Shown here piece after piece: positions 42,330 through 51,259 of a stretch of 57,027 nt of DNA. The stretch spans positions 1 to 57,027 of the forward strand of contig JAWAEB010000002.1 of assembly GCA_038891515.1 (NCBI GenBank), read 5' to 3'. The number at the start of each line of letters is the position of its first letter. The first letter of the stretch is position 1. The translations under genes were made by a program, and so were the position numbers. Under the pieces are notes generated by a model that searched no databases, had not been told where the DNA came from, and saw only the letters and a program-made list of their open reading frames with translations. This DNA comes from HRBIN01 sp038891515 (GTDB taxonomy: Archaea > Thermoproteota > Nitrososphaeria_A > Caldarchaeales > Caldarchaeaceae).

Positions 42330-43273
42330 AGGAATTTACATCGTTTTTCACAATTATCATGCTACTGAGCAGCATGTACGTTGTAGCCCTCTATCTACCC
42401 CATCCAGCAGCGGCCCATATAGTGGTGTTGGGCTCAGATGCGAGGCCGTCGATGAAGGAGTTTACAATAATAGTCACCAGAATGGGGTTCAACGGCTCAG
42501 CAGAGCTCAGGATGGAGGTGAATCAAGGAGACACTGTAAAGATAACCTTTCTGTACGGAGATCATGACATGAAAGCAGATAACCCCCACTTAATAGAGAT
42601 AGAAAAATTCGATGTAAAGGTTGAACTCAGCAGAGAGGAAGAGAAAAAGACTGTGGAGCTGACAATCAACCAACCCGGAGTGTTCAGCATTAGATGCATA
42701 TTACGCTGTAGGGGACACGAGAACCTTCAAAATGGAGTATTAGTTGTTAAGGAGATCGAAACATCTATTGAATCCTTACGTCTGACTCTCTCAGCCAATG
42801 AGAACAGTCCTAGCACATACCTCCTGATCGCTAGGGTTGTGATGGAGGGCGAACAACCTGTCCAAGGAGTCTTAGTTGAGTTCTTGGACCACACCCCCCT
42901 TGGATATGTGAGCATAGGAGACACGCTCACGAACGCCGATGGGATAGCCACCTTGGAGTACAAACCGACCAAAGCTGGATCAAGACAAATCCTAGCCATC
43001 TTTAGAGGAACTAGCAAATTCAAGCCAGCGAATGCAACGCTGACCATTACACCTTCCGCCGCATCAGCGCCGCGCCTTCCGTTTGAACTGTCTGAAACAT
43101 CAGTCAGGGGTGAGAACTTGTGGCCAGATCTCAGACTGGTTGGTATGCAGGCTGGGGCAAATACTATTCTGGTTATTTTGGCGGTATATGTGGTGATGAC
43201 AGCTTGGATGATAGTGCTGTGGACCGCCCGCTCTATTCTGAGGCTGAGGCGGGAGGGGATGGCTCGTGGCTGA
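42326..43273 (+). CDS. CuA-like cupredoxin with Ig-like domain and C-terminal membrane anchor
   Basis: 315 residues from a TTG overlapping the NrfD stop. A signal peptide (4-30) is followed by a cupredoxin domain with candidate ligands His88, Cys124, Cys128 and His131 (CILRCRGH). Two cysteines spaced C-x3-C recall the binuclear CuA site of cytochrome oxidase subunit II and N2O reductase, though CuA normally has C-x3-C-x3-H-x2-M. An Ig-like/carboxypeptidase-regulatory-like domain (~155-240) and a terminal helix (~280-302) follow. An outer-face electron carrier docked to the NrfD complex is inferred. Confidence 0.75.
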   Translation: MKEFTSFFTIIMLLSSMYVVALYLPHPAAAHIVVLGSDARPSMKEFTIIVTRMGFNGSAELRMEVNQGDTVKITFLYGDHDMKADNPHLIEIEKFDVKVELSREEEKKTVELTINQPGVFSIRCILRCRGHENLQNGVLVVKEIETSIESLRLTLSANENSPSTYLLIARVVMEGEQPVQGVLVEFLDHTPLGYVSIGDTLTNADGIATLEYKPTKAGSRQILAIFRGTSKFKPANATLTITPSAASAPRLPFELSETSVRGENLWPDLRLVGMQAGANTILVILAVYVVMTAWMIVLWTARSILRLRREGMARG

Positions 43274-43742
43274 CACACAAACGCGGATATTGATGCTGAT
43301 CGCCGTCGTAGGTGTGGTGATCGTAACTATATGGACCCTAAACCTCATGAAGCCATACGGTCCGGGTGTTCCCACAGTGATTAATCTTAAAGGATACAAC
43401 TTCGCGAGAGACCTCGCGCAGTTATCACTGACAGTGGCCAACGAACATACAGGGCCTTTGGTGGTGAAAAGCATTAGCTTGAATGGCACCGAGCTGCGGC
43501 TCGAAGGTTTATCAGACTCCAAACTATTCAGAGGAAGTGAGATCGTGTTCGCCCCTTACGGAGGGTGGAGATGCCCATACATCCTTAGCTCACAGTGCGT
43601 AGTTCCTCCACGGGGTATAACGACATTGTACATTGGTGTTGCTTGGGAGCCGGGGTCGGTCTACAATATAGCTCTAATTACCGATAAAGGTGTTTTCACA
43701 TTCGAGTTGAAAGCAGCAGGCGCACCTATGCCAAAACACTGA
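43266..43742 (+). CDS. Anchored hypothetical protein, last gene of the cupredoxin-NrfD operon
   Basis: 158 residues, GTG start overlapping the previous gene by eight bases. An N-terminal helix (8-27) is followed by a beta-rich exported domain with LAQLSLTVANEHTGPLVVKSISLNG, which has the look of a small immunoglobulin-like or FixG-like fold, and two cysteines (RCPYILSSQC) near 102-110 that may form a disulfide. No family recognised. Operon membership suggests a structural subunit of the same membrane complex. Confidence 0.65.
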   Translation: MADTQTRILMLIAVVGVVIVTIWTLNLMKPYGPGVPTVINLKGYNFARDLAQLSLTVANEHTGPLVVKSISLNGTELRLEGLSDSKLFRGSEIVFAPYGGWRCPYILSSQCVVPPRGITTLYIGVAWEPGSVYNIALITDKGVFTFELKAAGAPMPKH

Positions 43743-44268
43743 ATTGATAACTATGATCTGACACTCTCGATTAATTCGATGGAGTGGTTGTAATAAGAAA
43801 TTGCATAATAGGATTGATGAGACTAGTCCAAATATAGAATGGGTTTGACCGCTGTTAGGCATCTCAATGATGCTTATCTAAAAATATGTGAGAGATACGC
43901 TGTAAAAAGGATGAGCGAAAAGGCCACCGTTTGCAATTTCCACATCCAATGAGATGGAAAACATTGTAAAATTCATTGATAATATTCTTACCACATTCAT
44001 TTCTTGGGCTGTGGGTTGATTGTATGACCTCAGGGGAGTGGGTGCTGCATCGTCAGATATGTTACATTGATAAGTGTGCTCAAGCGTCTCATAATACTGG
44101 GAACCATCTTATAGGCTCCGGGGCTCGCACAGACCTACTTGGTGTCTGCACAGTATTAGGCCTCGTCGGGTTGCTCGTGAGCTAGTTGGCTATCACCGAA
44201 TCCTCACCATATCACATGAGGAGGGGCAACCCGTCCTAGATCAGCATCATTCGTCTTGTGGAGGTCTC
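43743..44268. other. Intergenic stretch, nothing firmly identified
   Basis: About 525 bases between the NrfD operon and sufC, relatively AT-rich in its first half. Both strands contain open stretches of about 70 codons without convincing starts (for example the plus frame from 43976 and a minus frame through 44110-43880), none recognisable. No tRNA-like fold or repeat seen. It may hold remnants of a lost gene. Confidence 0.35.
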
Positions 44269-45054
44269 TTAATTGGCCGTGTAGGCCTTGTACTTCTGCT
44301 CTATGATTTGGTAGCCTTTCTGCTCCAGCTCAACTGCCAATTCGTATCCGCCTGTCTCGACTATGCGGCCGTCGTACATCACATGCACCACATCGGGTTT
44401 GATGTAGTTCAGGAGCCGCTGGTAGTGGGTGATGATGAGGGCTCCCATCCCTGTCTCCTCCACTAGCTTATTTACACCCTCAGCCACTATTCTCACACCG
44501 TCAATGTCGAGTCCTGAGTCGGTTTCATCCAGTATGGCTATCCTCGGACCTAATACGGCCAGCTGAAGTATCTCGCATCTCTTCTTCTCACCTCCGGAGA
44601 ATCCCTCATTGAGGTAGCGTCTGGCCAGCCCCGAGTCAAGCTTCAGCATATCCAGCTTCTCGTTGAGTAGCTTCTGGAACTCGGCAAACCCGATCTTGGT
44701 CTTAGACTTGTCGCCGGCTTCCGGGCCGTACTTTAGATTTATGTAGGCCCTTCTTAAGAAGTTGGACACGGTCACCCCGGATATCTCCACAGGGTATTGG
44801 AAGGCTAGAAAGAGGCCCTTCCGGGCCCTCTGGTCTGGGGAGAGCCCAACTATATTCTCGCCGTCCAGAATTATCTCCCCAGAGTCTACAGTGTAGCGGG
44901 GGTGTCCCATGAGGACATAGGCTAGGGTGCTCTTGCCCGAGCCGTTGGGCCCCATTATCGTGTATGTCCCCCCCTCCTCAACCCTCAGATTGACGCCTTT
45001 AAGTATCTGTTTGCCTTCAACGCTGGCATATAGGTCTCTGGTTTCGAGGTACAT
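44269..45054 (-). CDS. sufC: Fe-S cluster assembly ATPase SufC
   Basis: 261 residues. Walker A GPNGSGKST is at about 36-44, the SufC-specific signature FSGGEKKRCEILQLA and Walker B IAILDETDSGLDIDGV are all present. SufC drives the SufBD scaffold for [Fe-S] assembly in the cytosol. Here the scaffold gene sufD lies 4 kb away in the opposite direction and no sufB is present in the window. It has its own TATA box. The four-cluster ferredoxin and the 2Fe-2S hydroxylase subunits nearby are obvious clients. Confidence 0.92.
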   Translation of the reverse strand: MYLETRDLYASVEGKQILKGVNLRVEEGGTYTIMGPNGSGKSTLAYVLMGHPRYTVDSGEIILDGENIVGLSPDQRARKGLFLAFQYPVEISGVTVSNFLRRAYINLKYGPEAGDKSKTKIGFAEFQKLLNEKLDMLKLDSGLARRYLNEGFSGGEKKRCEILQLAVLGPRIAILDETDSGLDIDGVRIVAEGVNKLVEETGMGALIITHYQRLLNYIKPDVVHVMYDGRIVETGGYELAVELEQKGYQIIEQKYKAYTAN

Positions 45055-45076
45055 GTGCCATTCCTTCTAATGGCCT

Positions 45077-45086
45077 GTTATATAAC
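45077..45086 (-). promoter_or_regulatory. TATA box of sufC
   Basis: GTTATATAAC is a perfect palindrome centred about 28 bases before the sufC ATG at 45054. It overlaps the last codons of the LLM gene, so sufC can be transcribed separately. Confidence 0.55.
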
Positions 45087-46079
45087 GCCGTTATTTAAGA
45101 TAGACACCGCCACGGCATCCATAACCCGCTTTATATCCTCGCCCCTCCTCTCCCGTCTCGGCTGAGGATATACCAGTGGTGTCACACCTACTTCCCGGAA
45201 TCTCTCCAGCTTTTCACCCACGTCGTCTCTGTCACATATAATGGAAGTAGCCTCAACAAGCTGGTCTGGTATGACCTCGGCCACTCTCTCCCGTCCCCCC
45301 TCCCTCAGCACTTGATACACCCGCTCGGGTACTTGGCCAAATCCCATGAGTCTGAACATCCTCCTATAGGTCGGCGTGGCTGCGTAGAATCCTATGGCTT
45401 TCTTGAGAGCTTCAATAGAGGCCTCCTCCGACGTGGCTGCTGCCGGGACGAATGAGCATATCTCAACCTTTCTTGAGGCTTCTCCTGATCTGAGGTTTTC
45501 GTGAATGTAGCCGATTAGGCTCGGTGAGAACATGTTGAGTATTACGCCGTCGGCTAGGGCGCCTGCCAGCCTTAGCATCAATGGGTTGAGGGCAGCTACA
45601 TAGATCCTTACGGTGGATGGGGGGCTGGCCCAGATTCTTATGTCACTCAACTTGAAGAAGCGGCCTTGATATGTGAAGCGTTCACCCGATAGCAGCCTCC
45701 GAATTATTCTCAAGTACTCAGCCATCCTCTCCACTGGATGTGCGGGTTCTATTCCATGCCCCCTAGCTGTTATGTCTGGGCCTCCAGCCCCTAGCCCTAG
45801 TATGAATCTACCGCTGGAGGCCTCGTTCATGGCTATGTATTCTAGGGCCATGGTGAGGGGTGTGCGTGAGTATATGCTCACTATTGCCGTCCCTAAGGTT
45901 ATTTTGTGAGTTTTGAGTGAAGCTGTGGCTAGTACTGTGAAGCCGGAGCGGGCCAGTTCCTCAGTCACCCATATGCTCCCAAATCCCAGCTCCTCAGCCC
46001 TCCTAGCATGCTCTGCGAACTGTATTGGGTCCGTGTCAACGCTTCGTATAGCTAGTCCTGCTGGAACCATCTCACCCAT
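45078..46079 (-). CDS. LLM-class, probably F420-dependent oxidoreductase
   Basis: 333 residues. ELGFGSIWVTEELARSG, KITLGTAIVSIYSRTPLTMA, GRFILGLGAGGPDITARGHG and VRIYVAALNPLMLRLAGALADGV are the LLM fold markers; SIYSRTP again suggests the F420/Mer-like branch. The ATG at 46079 shares a base with the thioesterase stop (TGATG), so the two are coupled. Substrate unknown. Coupling to an acyl-CoA thioesterase hints at acyl or lipid chemistry, but this is only context. Confidence 0.8.
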   Translation of the reverse strand: MGEMVPAGLAIRSVDTDPIQFAEHARRAEELGFGSIWVTEELARSGFTVLATASLKTHKITLGTAIVSIYSRTPLTMALEYIAMNEASSGRFILGLGAGGPDITARGHGIEPAHPVERMAEYLRIIRRLLSGERFTYQGRFFKLSDIRIWASPPSTVRIYVAALNPLMLRLAGALADGVILNMFSPSLIGYIHENLRSGEASRKVEICSFVPAAATSEEASIEALKKAIGFYAATPTYRRMFRLMGFGQVPERVYQVLREGGRERVAEVIPDQLVEATSIICDRDDVGEKLERFREVGVTPLVYPQPRRERRGEDIKRVMDAVAVSILNNGVI

Positions 46080-47071
46080 CACAGCTTCTCATATAGTGCT
46101 GCCTGCTCCATGGCCACTCTGATCTTCTCCCTCCTCATAAGGTATCTAGTCCTAGCTTCCGAGTATATTCTCTTCTCATCGTTGGTAGTGGGCTCGTATG
46201 GAGGCATTTTGGCAGGCTTCCCATCCTCACCTATGTGTATCATGGTGAAGTAGGCTGTGGTGGCGTGGCGTCTCACACCGCTGAAGGGGTTCTCCACAAT
46301 AACCTTGGCACCCGCCTCGGCCGAAGTATCTCCCACATAGTTGAGCGCTAGCTCAATATCTATCAGCATCCCCACCCTTACGGGGTAGTTGAATATCATG
46401 GAGTCCACGGAGCCGGTTACAACGACGCCGGCGCAGTACCTACTGGCAAGACCCGCAGCCATCTCATCAATAATGTGGAGAAGCCTGCCGCCGAACATAA
46501 GTACGCCGTGGGTGGTATCAGCAGGGACAACCATGTGTGATGAGAGCATCCTGAATCGGGCTTGGGGGGCGTATGGAGATATATCCATGCTCCTCTCATC
46601 CCCAGACTTGAGCTTCTCTCTCCTCCTACTATGTCGCTCCTCAGCCAGCTCATATATCTCGTATTCTTCCTCCGTCGGCTTGATTGTATGTGGTGTATTG
46701 CGAGGCCTGCCCTCACTGTCCACAGCCACAAAAGCCATGTCGGCCACTGCGATTATACTTGTCTCGCCACTCCTGAGGTTTTGGGAGCGCGCCAAAACAC
46801 AGACGTCCATCGAGGAGCGTCCGGAGTATCCGATGAATGCCCTGACCTCAATAAGGTTCCAAAGTCCTACTGGCTTAAGGAAGTGTATTTCGTCCACGGC
46901 GCCCAGCACAACCCCGCCTCTTGAAAATCGCATGCATGATACGCTTGCCGCTGAGAGCATCCAGTAGATTAGCCTACCACCGTGAAGACTACCAAGGGGG
47001 TTTGTGTCCCCAGGCATGACGTGATGCCAAGCACTAACCAGCGTATCTTTAACCGATTGTAGCCTAGGCAT
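46079..47071 (-). CDS. Acyl-CoA thioesterase with two hotdog domains
   Basis: 330 residues. Two tandem hotdog domains are visible: residues ~10-125 (VMPGDTNPLGSLHGGRLIYWM) and ~175-290 (VVPADTTHGVLMFGGRLLHIIDEMAAG), each with the His-Gly-Gly and Asp/Glu active-site region of the YciA/BACH acyl-CoA hydrolases. It cleaves acyl-CoA to free acid and CoA in the cytosol. ATG at 47071 chosen: 26 bases from an AT box. Upstream in-frame sequence is antisense to the metallophosphoesterase gene. Confidence 0.85.
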   Translation of the reverse strand: MPRLQSVKDTLVSAWHHVMPGDTNPLGSLHGGRLIYWMLSAASVSCMRFSRGGVVLGAVDEIHFLKPVGLWNLIEVRAFIGYSGRSSMDVCVLARSQNLRSGETSIIAVADMAFVAVDSEGRPRNTPHTIKPTEEEYEIYELAEERHSRRREKLKSGDERSMDISPYAPQARFRMLSSHMVVPADTTHGVLMFGGRLLHIIDEMAAGLASRYCAGVVVTGSVDSMIFNYPVRVGMLIDIELALNYVGDTSAEAGAKVIVENPFSGVRRHATTAYFTMIHIGEDGKPAKMPPYEPTTNDEKRIYSEARTRYLMRREKIRVAMEQAALYEKL

Positions 47072-47093
47072 GATTATCATGATACATAGGTAT

Positions 47094-47102
47094 GTTAATA
47101 AC
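47094..47102. promoter_or_regulatory. Shared symmetrical TATA box between thioesterase and metallophosphoesterase genes
   Basis: GTTAATAAC is itself a palindrome. It is centred 26-27 bases from the minus ATG at 47071 and about 26 bases from the plus GTG at 47124, so one element can set both leaderless starts. Confidence 0.5.
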
Positions 47103-47123
47103 TCTCCCCACATCCATCCTGAT

Positions 47124-47855
47124 GTGGCACGGCTGGGGAGGCGGAAGCTGCTTAAGCTTGGCTTGCTCTCTAGTCTGGGCGGGGTAGGCCTCTCTATGCT
47201 TGCCGTCAATGATGTTGAGAGGCTGACGGTGACACGGCTAGAAGTGGGTCTCCCTGCGAAGGTTGTGTTCGTCACAGACCTGCACATCCATGTAAGGACA
47301 CCCTATTATGAAGGCCTGGCCGACATCATATCCTCCGAGGAGCCGGACGTGCTTGTCATTGGCGGTGACACCATAGACGAGTACACTGTGGATAGAGCTT
47401 ATGTGGAAGCTTTCCTCAAATCGCTAAATGCCAAAGAAAAATTCGCAGTTATGGGAAACCATGAGTATTGGGCTGGTCAGGTGGAATGGTTGGCCAGTAT
47501 ACTAAAGATGCATGGGTTCAAGCTGCTATTCAACACTACAGGGGAGTCAATGGCTGGTAGGGTGATGGGGCTTGACTGGAGTGAGATTAGAAGATACCCT
47601 AGTATTGTGACTGATGGTTTGGTGTTCGTGCACGACCCCAACGCGGCACACTACCTAGGTGGCCGTTGCCTCATACTTGCTGGCCACACGCATGGTGGTT
47701 TAGTCATAGGGGAGACGGCATTATACTCCAACTCATACTATGTGAGAGGGTTATATAGGTTGGACAGTGGCCCAATCCTATATGTCTCTAGAGGTCTTGG
47801 CCAGATATTCCCCATAAGGATTAACTCTCCCCCCGAGATCCTCATAGTATCTTAG
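47124..47855 (+). CDS. Tat-exported metallophosphoesterase (YkuE/YaeI-like)
   Basis: 243 residues from a GTG at 47124. A twin-arginine signal (GRRKLLKLGLLSSLGG) is followed by the calcineurin-like set: TDLHIH (DxH), GGDTID (GDxxD), GNHEYW (GNHE) and AGHTHGG (GHTH). YkuE-type enzymes are exported and act on lipid or nucleotide phosphoesters; UDP-diacylglucosamine hydrolases are also related. Substrate here unknown. Start chosen from the AT box spacing and from where the signal begins; ATG codons at 47070 and 47079 are alternatives. The 3' end overlaps the aminomutase gene by 14 bases. Confidence 0.8.
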   Translation: MARLGRRKLLKLGLLSSLGGVGLSMLAVNDVERLTVTRLEVGLPAKVVFVTDLHIHVRTPYYEGLADIISSEEPDVLVIGGDTIDEYTVDRAYVEAFLKSLNAKEKFAVMGNHEYWAGQVEWLASILKMHGFKLLFNTTGESMAGRVMGLDWSEIRRYPSIVTDGLVFVHDPNAAHYLGGRCLILAGHTHGGLVIGETALYSNSYYVRGLYRLDSGPILYVSRGLGQIFPIRINSPPEILIVS

Positions 47856-49125
47856 TGCGTATAAACTCCTCTGTGGAGTCTATGAGCTGGTCCACGGTCT
47901 CCCTAGTGTGGGCCGCTGAGATGAACAGGTGTGGGACGGCTGGTGGGACGTAAAGTAATCCACGGCCGAATACATGCCTGAAATATCTCTTCGCCATATC
48001 CAAGTTCTTTGTTCTATTGGCTGTATGAATATCATACGGCTTCTCCTTTGTGAAATGCAGGCAGACGAGTGAGCCTACCCCTGTTATGTGGATGTCCACA
48101 CCGCTGGTAACCTCCCTCAACCGGCTCCTAGCATACTCGCCAAGGCTATTGATGTATTGATGTACGTCGCCCTTCGCCAACTCCTTCAACAGGGTGTATC
48201 CGGCCCTCATGGTTAGTGGGTTACCGCTGTAGGTGCCGCCGTGGAAAACTCTCTCATAAGGGTTTGGATGCTTACGCAGGTCTATCATCTCCATTATATC
48301 CTCACGTCCACAGAAGGCTCCTGCGGGAAATGGCCCTCCCCCGACAGCTTTGCCCAGCACTGTCAAGTCGGGTATGACGCCGTAGAGCTGTTGAGCACCA
48401 CCGGGAGAGAGTCGGAAACCCGTTATCACTTCATCAAAAATCAATATGATGCCCTCTTCGTCGCATAGCTTCCGCAGTCCCTTGAGAAACTCTCTCTCAG
48501 CTGGTATGAAGCCTCCAGCGCCCATCACCGGCTCAACCACAATACATGCAAGATCTTTTCCCTTCACACGTCTTTCCGTCTCCTCTAAGTTGTTGTATGG
48601 CAGCAGAACCGTGTCCCTGACCGTGTTTTCGGAGAGGCCCAGAGTTGATGGCTTGTCAACCGGATATGTAACACCAACCTGCAGGGCGTCATAACCTCCA
48701 TGCCAGCCCCCCTCAAACTTTCCAACCAAGCTCTTCTTCGTGTAGGCCCTGGCCAGCCTCACAGCATACATGTTGGCCTCAGTCCCGCTGTTGGTCGGCC
48801 TCACCATCTTCGCAGAGGGGACCATCTCGCAGACCTGCTTAGCCCACCTCACCTCCCACTCATGGCTATAGCCGAAGTGCGCTCCATACTTCAGCTGCTC
48901 CACGGCCTCCTCGATGACTGGTTTGTATGAGTGGCCCATAATTAGGGCGCCATGCCCCATCCATAGGTCGACAAATCTATTGCCGTCCACATCCCAGACG
49001 AACTGGCCTTCCGCCCTCTCAAGATAAACCGGGTAGGGGTCGATATACCTGTTGCCGTAGGTTACTCCACTGGGCAGATATTTTAGCGCCTCCTCGTGGA
49101 GTATCCTAGACCTTTCCCAGCTCAT
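47842..49125 (-). CDS. Glutamate-1-semialdehyde aminomutase-like class III aminotransferase, paralogue 2
   Basis: 427 residues. KYLPSGVTYGNRY, the PLP phosphate loop NSGTEANMYAVRLARA, FDEVITGFRLSPGGAQQLYGV and the lysine in LGKAVGGGPFPAGAF match HemL-type enzymes closely. FHGGTYSGNPLTMRAGYTLLKEL is also typical. It is clearly diverged from the 2185 copy. Either this or the other may be the real HemL; substrate differences cannot be read by eye. Start 22-27 bases from GCTATTTAGC. Confidence 0.8.
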   Translation of the reverse strand: MSWERSRILHEEALKYLPSGVTYGNRYIDPYPVYLERAEGQFVWDVDGNRFVDLWMGHGALIMGHSYKPVIEEAVEQLKYGAHFGYSHEWEVRWAKQVCEMVPSAKMVRPTNSGTEANMYAVRLARAYTKKSLVGKFEGGWHGGYDALQVGVTYPVDKPSTLGLSENTVRDTVLLPYNNLEETERRVKGKDLACIVVEPVMGAGGFIPAEREFLKGLRKLCDEEGIILIFDEVITGFRLSPGGAQQLYGVIPDLTVLGKAVGGGPFPAGAFCGREDIMEMIDLRKHPNPYERVFHGGTYSGNPLTMRAGYTLLKELAKGDVHQYINSLGEYARSRLREVTSGVDIHITGVGSLVCLHFTKEKPYDIHTANRTKNLDMAKRYFRHVFGRGLLYVPPAVPHLFISAAHTRETVDQLIDSTEEFIRTKIL

Positions 49126-49146
49126 GTCCTTAATCTACCGAAAGGT

Positions 49147-49170
49147 GCTAAATAGCTTCAACCTTAATAG
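49147..49170. promoter_or_regulatory. Divergent promoters of aminomutase paralogue and sufD
   Basis: Minus strand GCTATTTAGC (49147-49156) is about 26 bases from the ATG at 49125. Plus strand CTTAATAGAT (49161-49170) would start transcription near 49192, leaving a short leader that contains AGGAGG (49203-49208) 11 bases before the sufD TTG, so sufD appears to use a ribosome-binding site. Confidence 0.45.
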
Positions 49171-49219
49171 ATGACTGGGGTAGGGCCCACCGGAGTCTCG
49201 CTAGGAGGATGAGCTGGTC

Positions 49220-50584
49220 TTGGGCAAGGTTGTGGAGACAGGATCTATAATAGCTGGCGAGCCTGAATGGCTTACAAGGGCTAGAGCCAGATATATGGAC
49301 TACTTTAGGACTTTACCGGTGGAGACTTCCCAGCTATATGTCAGACATTATGAGGCACCCGAGTTCAATGAAGAAGAGCTGGTAGACATGTTGGCCGTCG
49401 GATGGGATAAAGGCGTGCCTGAGGGCTTTAGGGAAGTTGCTGAGACTGCCGAGCAACCATCAGCAATAATCGTAAACGGGAGACTAGCCCACATTAATCT
49501 ACCCGCCAAGCTGACTAGGCTAGGCGTGGAGCTTGTGGACCTTGGTGAGGCGGCGAGAAAGCATGAAACACTCTTCAAAAACCTCTTTAGTGAGAGGCTC
49601 CAAGCACCAACTCTGGACAAGTATAGCGCGCTCAATAACGCGCTTTTCTCCACCGGGATATTCATAAATGTTCCGAAAAATGTCTCGGTGGACATACCAA
49701 TCAGAATACTGTGGATACTAGAGGGTGACAAGTCAGCTTCAGTTGGACAGACCATCATCATTTCAGGTGAAAACTCCCATGTCTCGGTGATAGAGGAGGC
49801 CCATGGGGGGTCCGCTGCTGTGGCGGGCCTGATGAGCCACCTAGCCGAGATAATCCAAGATGAGGGGTCGCAGGCCAAACATGCGATGCTTCAGAGCCTC
49901 CCACTAGGTAAGGGCTTTCTCTCCAACAGGAGGGCGCAGGCAGGTAAGGACAGTAGCGCAAACCTAGTGGGTGCTTTGTTGGGAGCAGCTGTATCTAAAG
50001 TCCGTATCGACAGCATGCTTAGGGGAGACGGTGCCCGGTGCAACGATTTGGAGATTGTCTTTGGCGATGTTGTGCAGCGCATGGACCTCACCTCCAATCT
50101 ACATCATATTGGATATGGTACACAGGGTAGGGTGCTCGCCAAAGGAGTTGTTAAGGACAGTGCGAAGGCCCTATTCAAGGGCGTGATAACGATAGGCTCT
50201 AAGGCCAAGAACACAAACGCCTACTTGGCTGAGCATGCAATGATAATGAGCCCCGAAGCCAGAGCTTACGCCATACCCTCTCTGGAGATTGAGACGGATG
50301 AGGTGAAGGCAACACACTCTGCGAGCGTAAGCCAAATAGACTATGAGCAGGTCTACTATCTCATGTCCCGTGGCATACCGGAGGATGAGGCGAGGAAGAT
50401 GATTGCTATGGGCTTCTTCGAGCCGGTTGTATCCATGGTGAACTTGGACATAGTGAGATGGGGTCTAAGAAGCCTCTTGGAAGGGAAGTGGGGTGGAGCC
50501 TTTGATGAGCTCTTCGAAGAGGGGCATGTGACAGCCACTCAACTCTTCGCCGGTCACTACAAGTATAGATGGGGCAAACAGTAG
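49220..50584 (+). CDS. sufD: Fe-S cluster assembly scaffold SufD
   Basis: 454 residues. The SufBD beta-helix core runs from about 150 to 410, with VSVDIPIRILWILEG and SHAMLQ-like repeats, then GRVLAKGVVKDSAKALFKGVI, AHSASVSQIDYEQVYYLMSRGI-type ending motifs (HSASVSQID, YYLMSRGIPEDEARKMI) shared by SufB and SufD. Length and N-terminal helical domain (EPEWLTRARARYMDYF) favour SufD. With SufC it would form a SufC-SufB-SufD scaffold; sufB is not in the window. TTG start preceded by AGGAGG. Followed after ten bases by a Nudix gene. Confidence 0.88.
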   Translation: MGKVVETGSIIAGEPEWLTRARARYMDYFRTLPVETSQLYVRHYEAPEFNEEELVDMLAVGWDKGVPEGFREVAETAEQPSAIIVNGRLAHINLPAKLTRLGVELVDLGEAARKHETLFKNLFSERLQAPTLDKYSALNNALFSTGIFINVPKNVSVDIPIRILWILEGDKSASVGQTIIISGENSHVSVIEEAHGGSAAVAGLMSHLAEIIQDEGSQAKHAMLQSLPLGKGFLSNRRAQAGKDSSANLVGALLGAAVSKVRIDSMLRGDGARCNDLEIVFGDVVQRMDLTSNLHHIGYGTQGRVLAKGVVKDSAKALFKGVITIGSKAKNTNAYLAEHAMIMSPEARAYAIPSLEIETDEVKATHSASVSQIDYEQVYYLMSRGIPEDEARKMIAMGFFEPVVSMVNLDIVRWGLRSLLEGKWGGAFDELFEEGHVTATQLFAGHYKYRWGKQ

Positions 50585-50594
50585 GAAGGAGTAG

Positions 50595-51158
50595 ATGCGA
50601 ACCCTACTAGATAGACTGGAAGAAGTGGCGGACTCTGGGGACCGTGGAAAAAGTTGTGAAGACTCGGCGGTTGTGGCGGTGGTCCTAGATGCTCGTGAGG
50701 CCCCACCGTCCGTGCTTCTGGTCAAACGCCGTGTGGATGAGAGGGACCCGTGGTCCGGGCAGGTGGCTTTACCGGGTGGGAGGTCTAGGCCTGAGGATGG
50801 GGCTCTAGTGAATACTGTCAAGAGGGAGTTGTGGGAGGAGGTTGGGCTCAAAATTGGTGAGGATGTGGAGCTGGTAGGCTCCATGACCACCCTAACCCCA
50901 TCCAACGCACCATCACTCGTGGTCCAGCCCTTCATATGTCTCGTGAGGCGGGATGTGGATATAATTCTTGGGCCCGAGCTGTCCAAATACTTCTGGGCTA
51001 GTCTCAGAGATTTTAGACGGCGGATCGGGTCTGTGTTCTCAGCAGGCAGGAGGGGAGTCATGACTGTCCCTGTGTACGTTGTGGGCTCAGAGGTGGTGTG
51101 GGGGATGACTGCCAACATATTCCGCCGGCTGTTCGAATATCTAGAACCGATACCGTGA
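50595..51158 (+). CDS. Nudix hydrolase, CoA-pyrophosphatase-like
   Basis: 187 residues. DERDPWSGQVALPGGRSRPED is reminiscent of the UPF0035 signature of CoA pyrophosphatases, followed by the Nudix helix TVKRELWEEVGL. In the strict box G-x5-E-x7-REUXEEXGU the first glutamate region is altered (GGRSRPEDGALV), as is common in this subgroup. It would cleave CoA or a related dinucleotide pyrophosphate in the cytosol, needing Mg2+ or Mn2+. Co-transcribed with sufD (ten-base gap). Confidence 0.78.
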   Translation: MRTLLDRLEEVADSGDRGKSCEDSAVVAVVLDAREAPPSVLLVKRRVDERDPWSGQVALPGGRSRPEDGALVNTVKRELWEEVGLKIGEDVELVGSMTTLTPSNAPSLVVQPFICLVRRDVDIILGPELSKYFWASLRDFRRRIGSVFSAGRRGVMTVPVYVVGSEVVWGMTANIFRRLFEYLEPIP

Positions 51159-51259
51159 GCCGGGTGGGAGTCCCGATGTATGGCCTAGCATATTTTGGAG
51201 AAAATATTCTGTCCCAGTAGAATAGTAAAGCTCTTTTCTCACCTCAAAGGAGAAGACCC

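Noticed and set aside
43743..44268. Searched for C/D box RNA (TGATGAGA at 43814) and tRNA.
   Set aside because: No matching D box (CTGA) at proper distance and no cloverleaf or T-loop GTTCGA-like segment.
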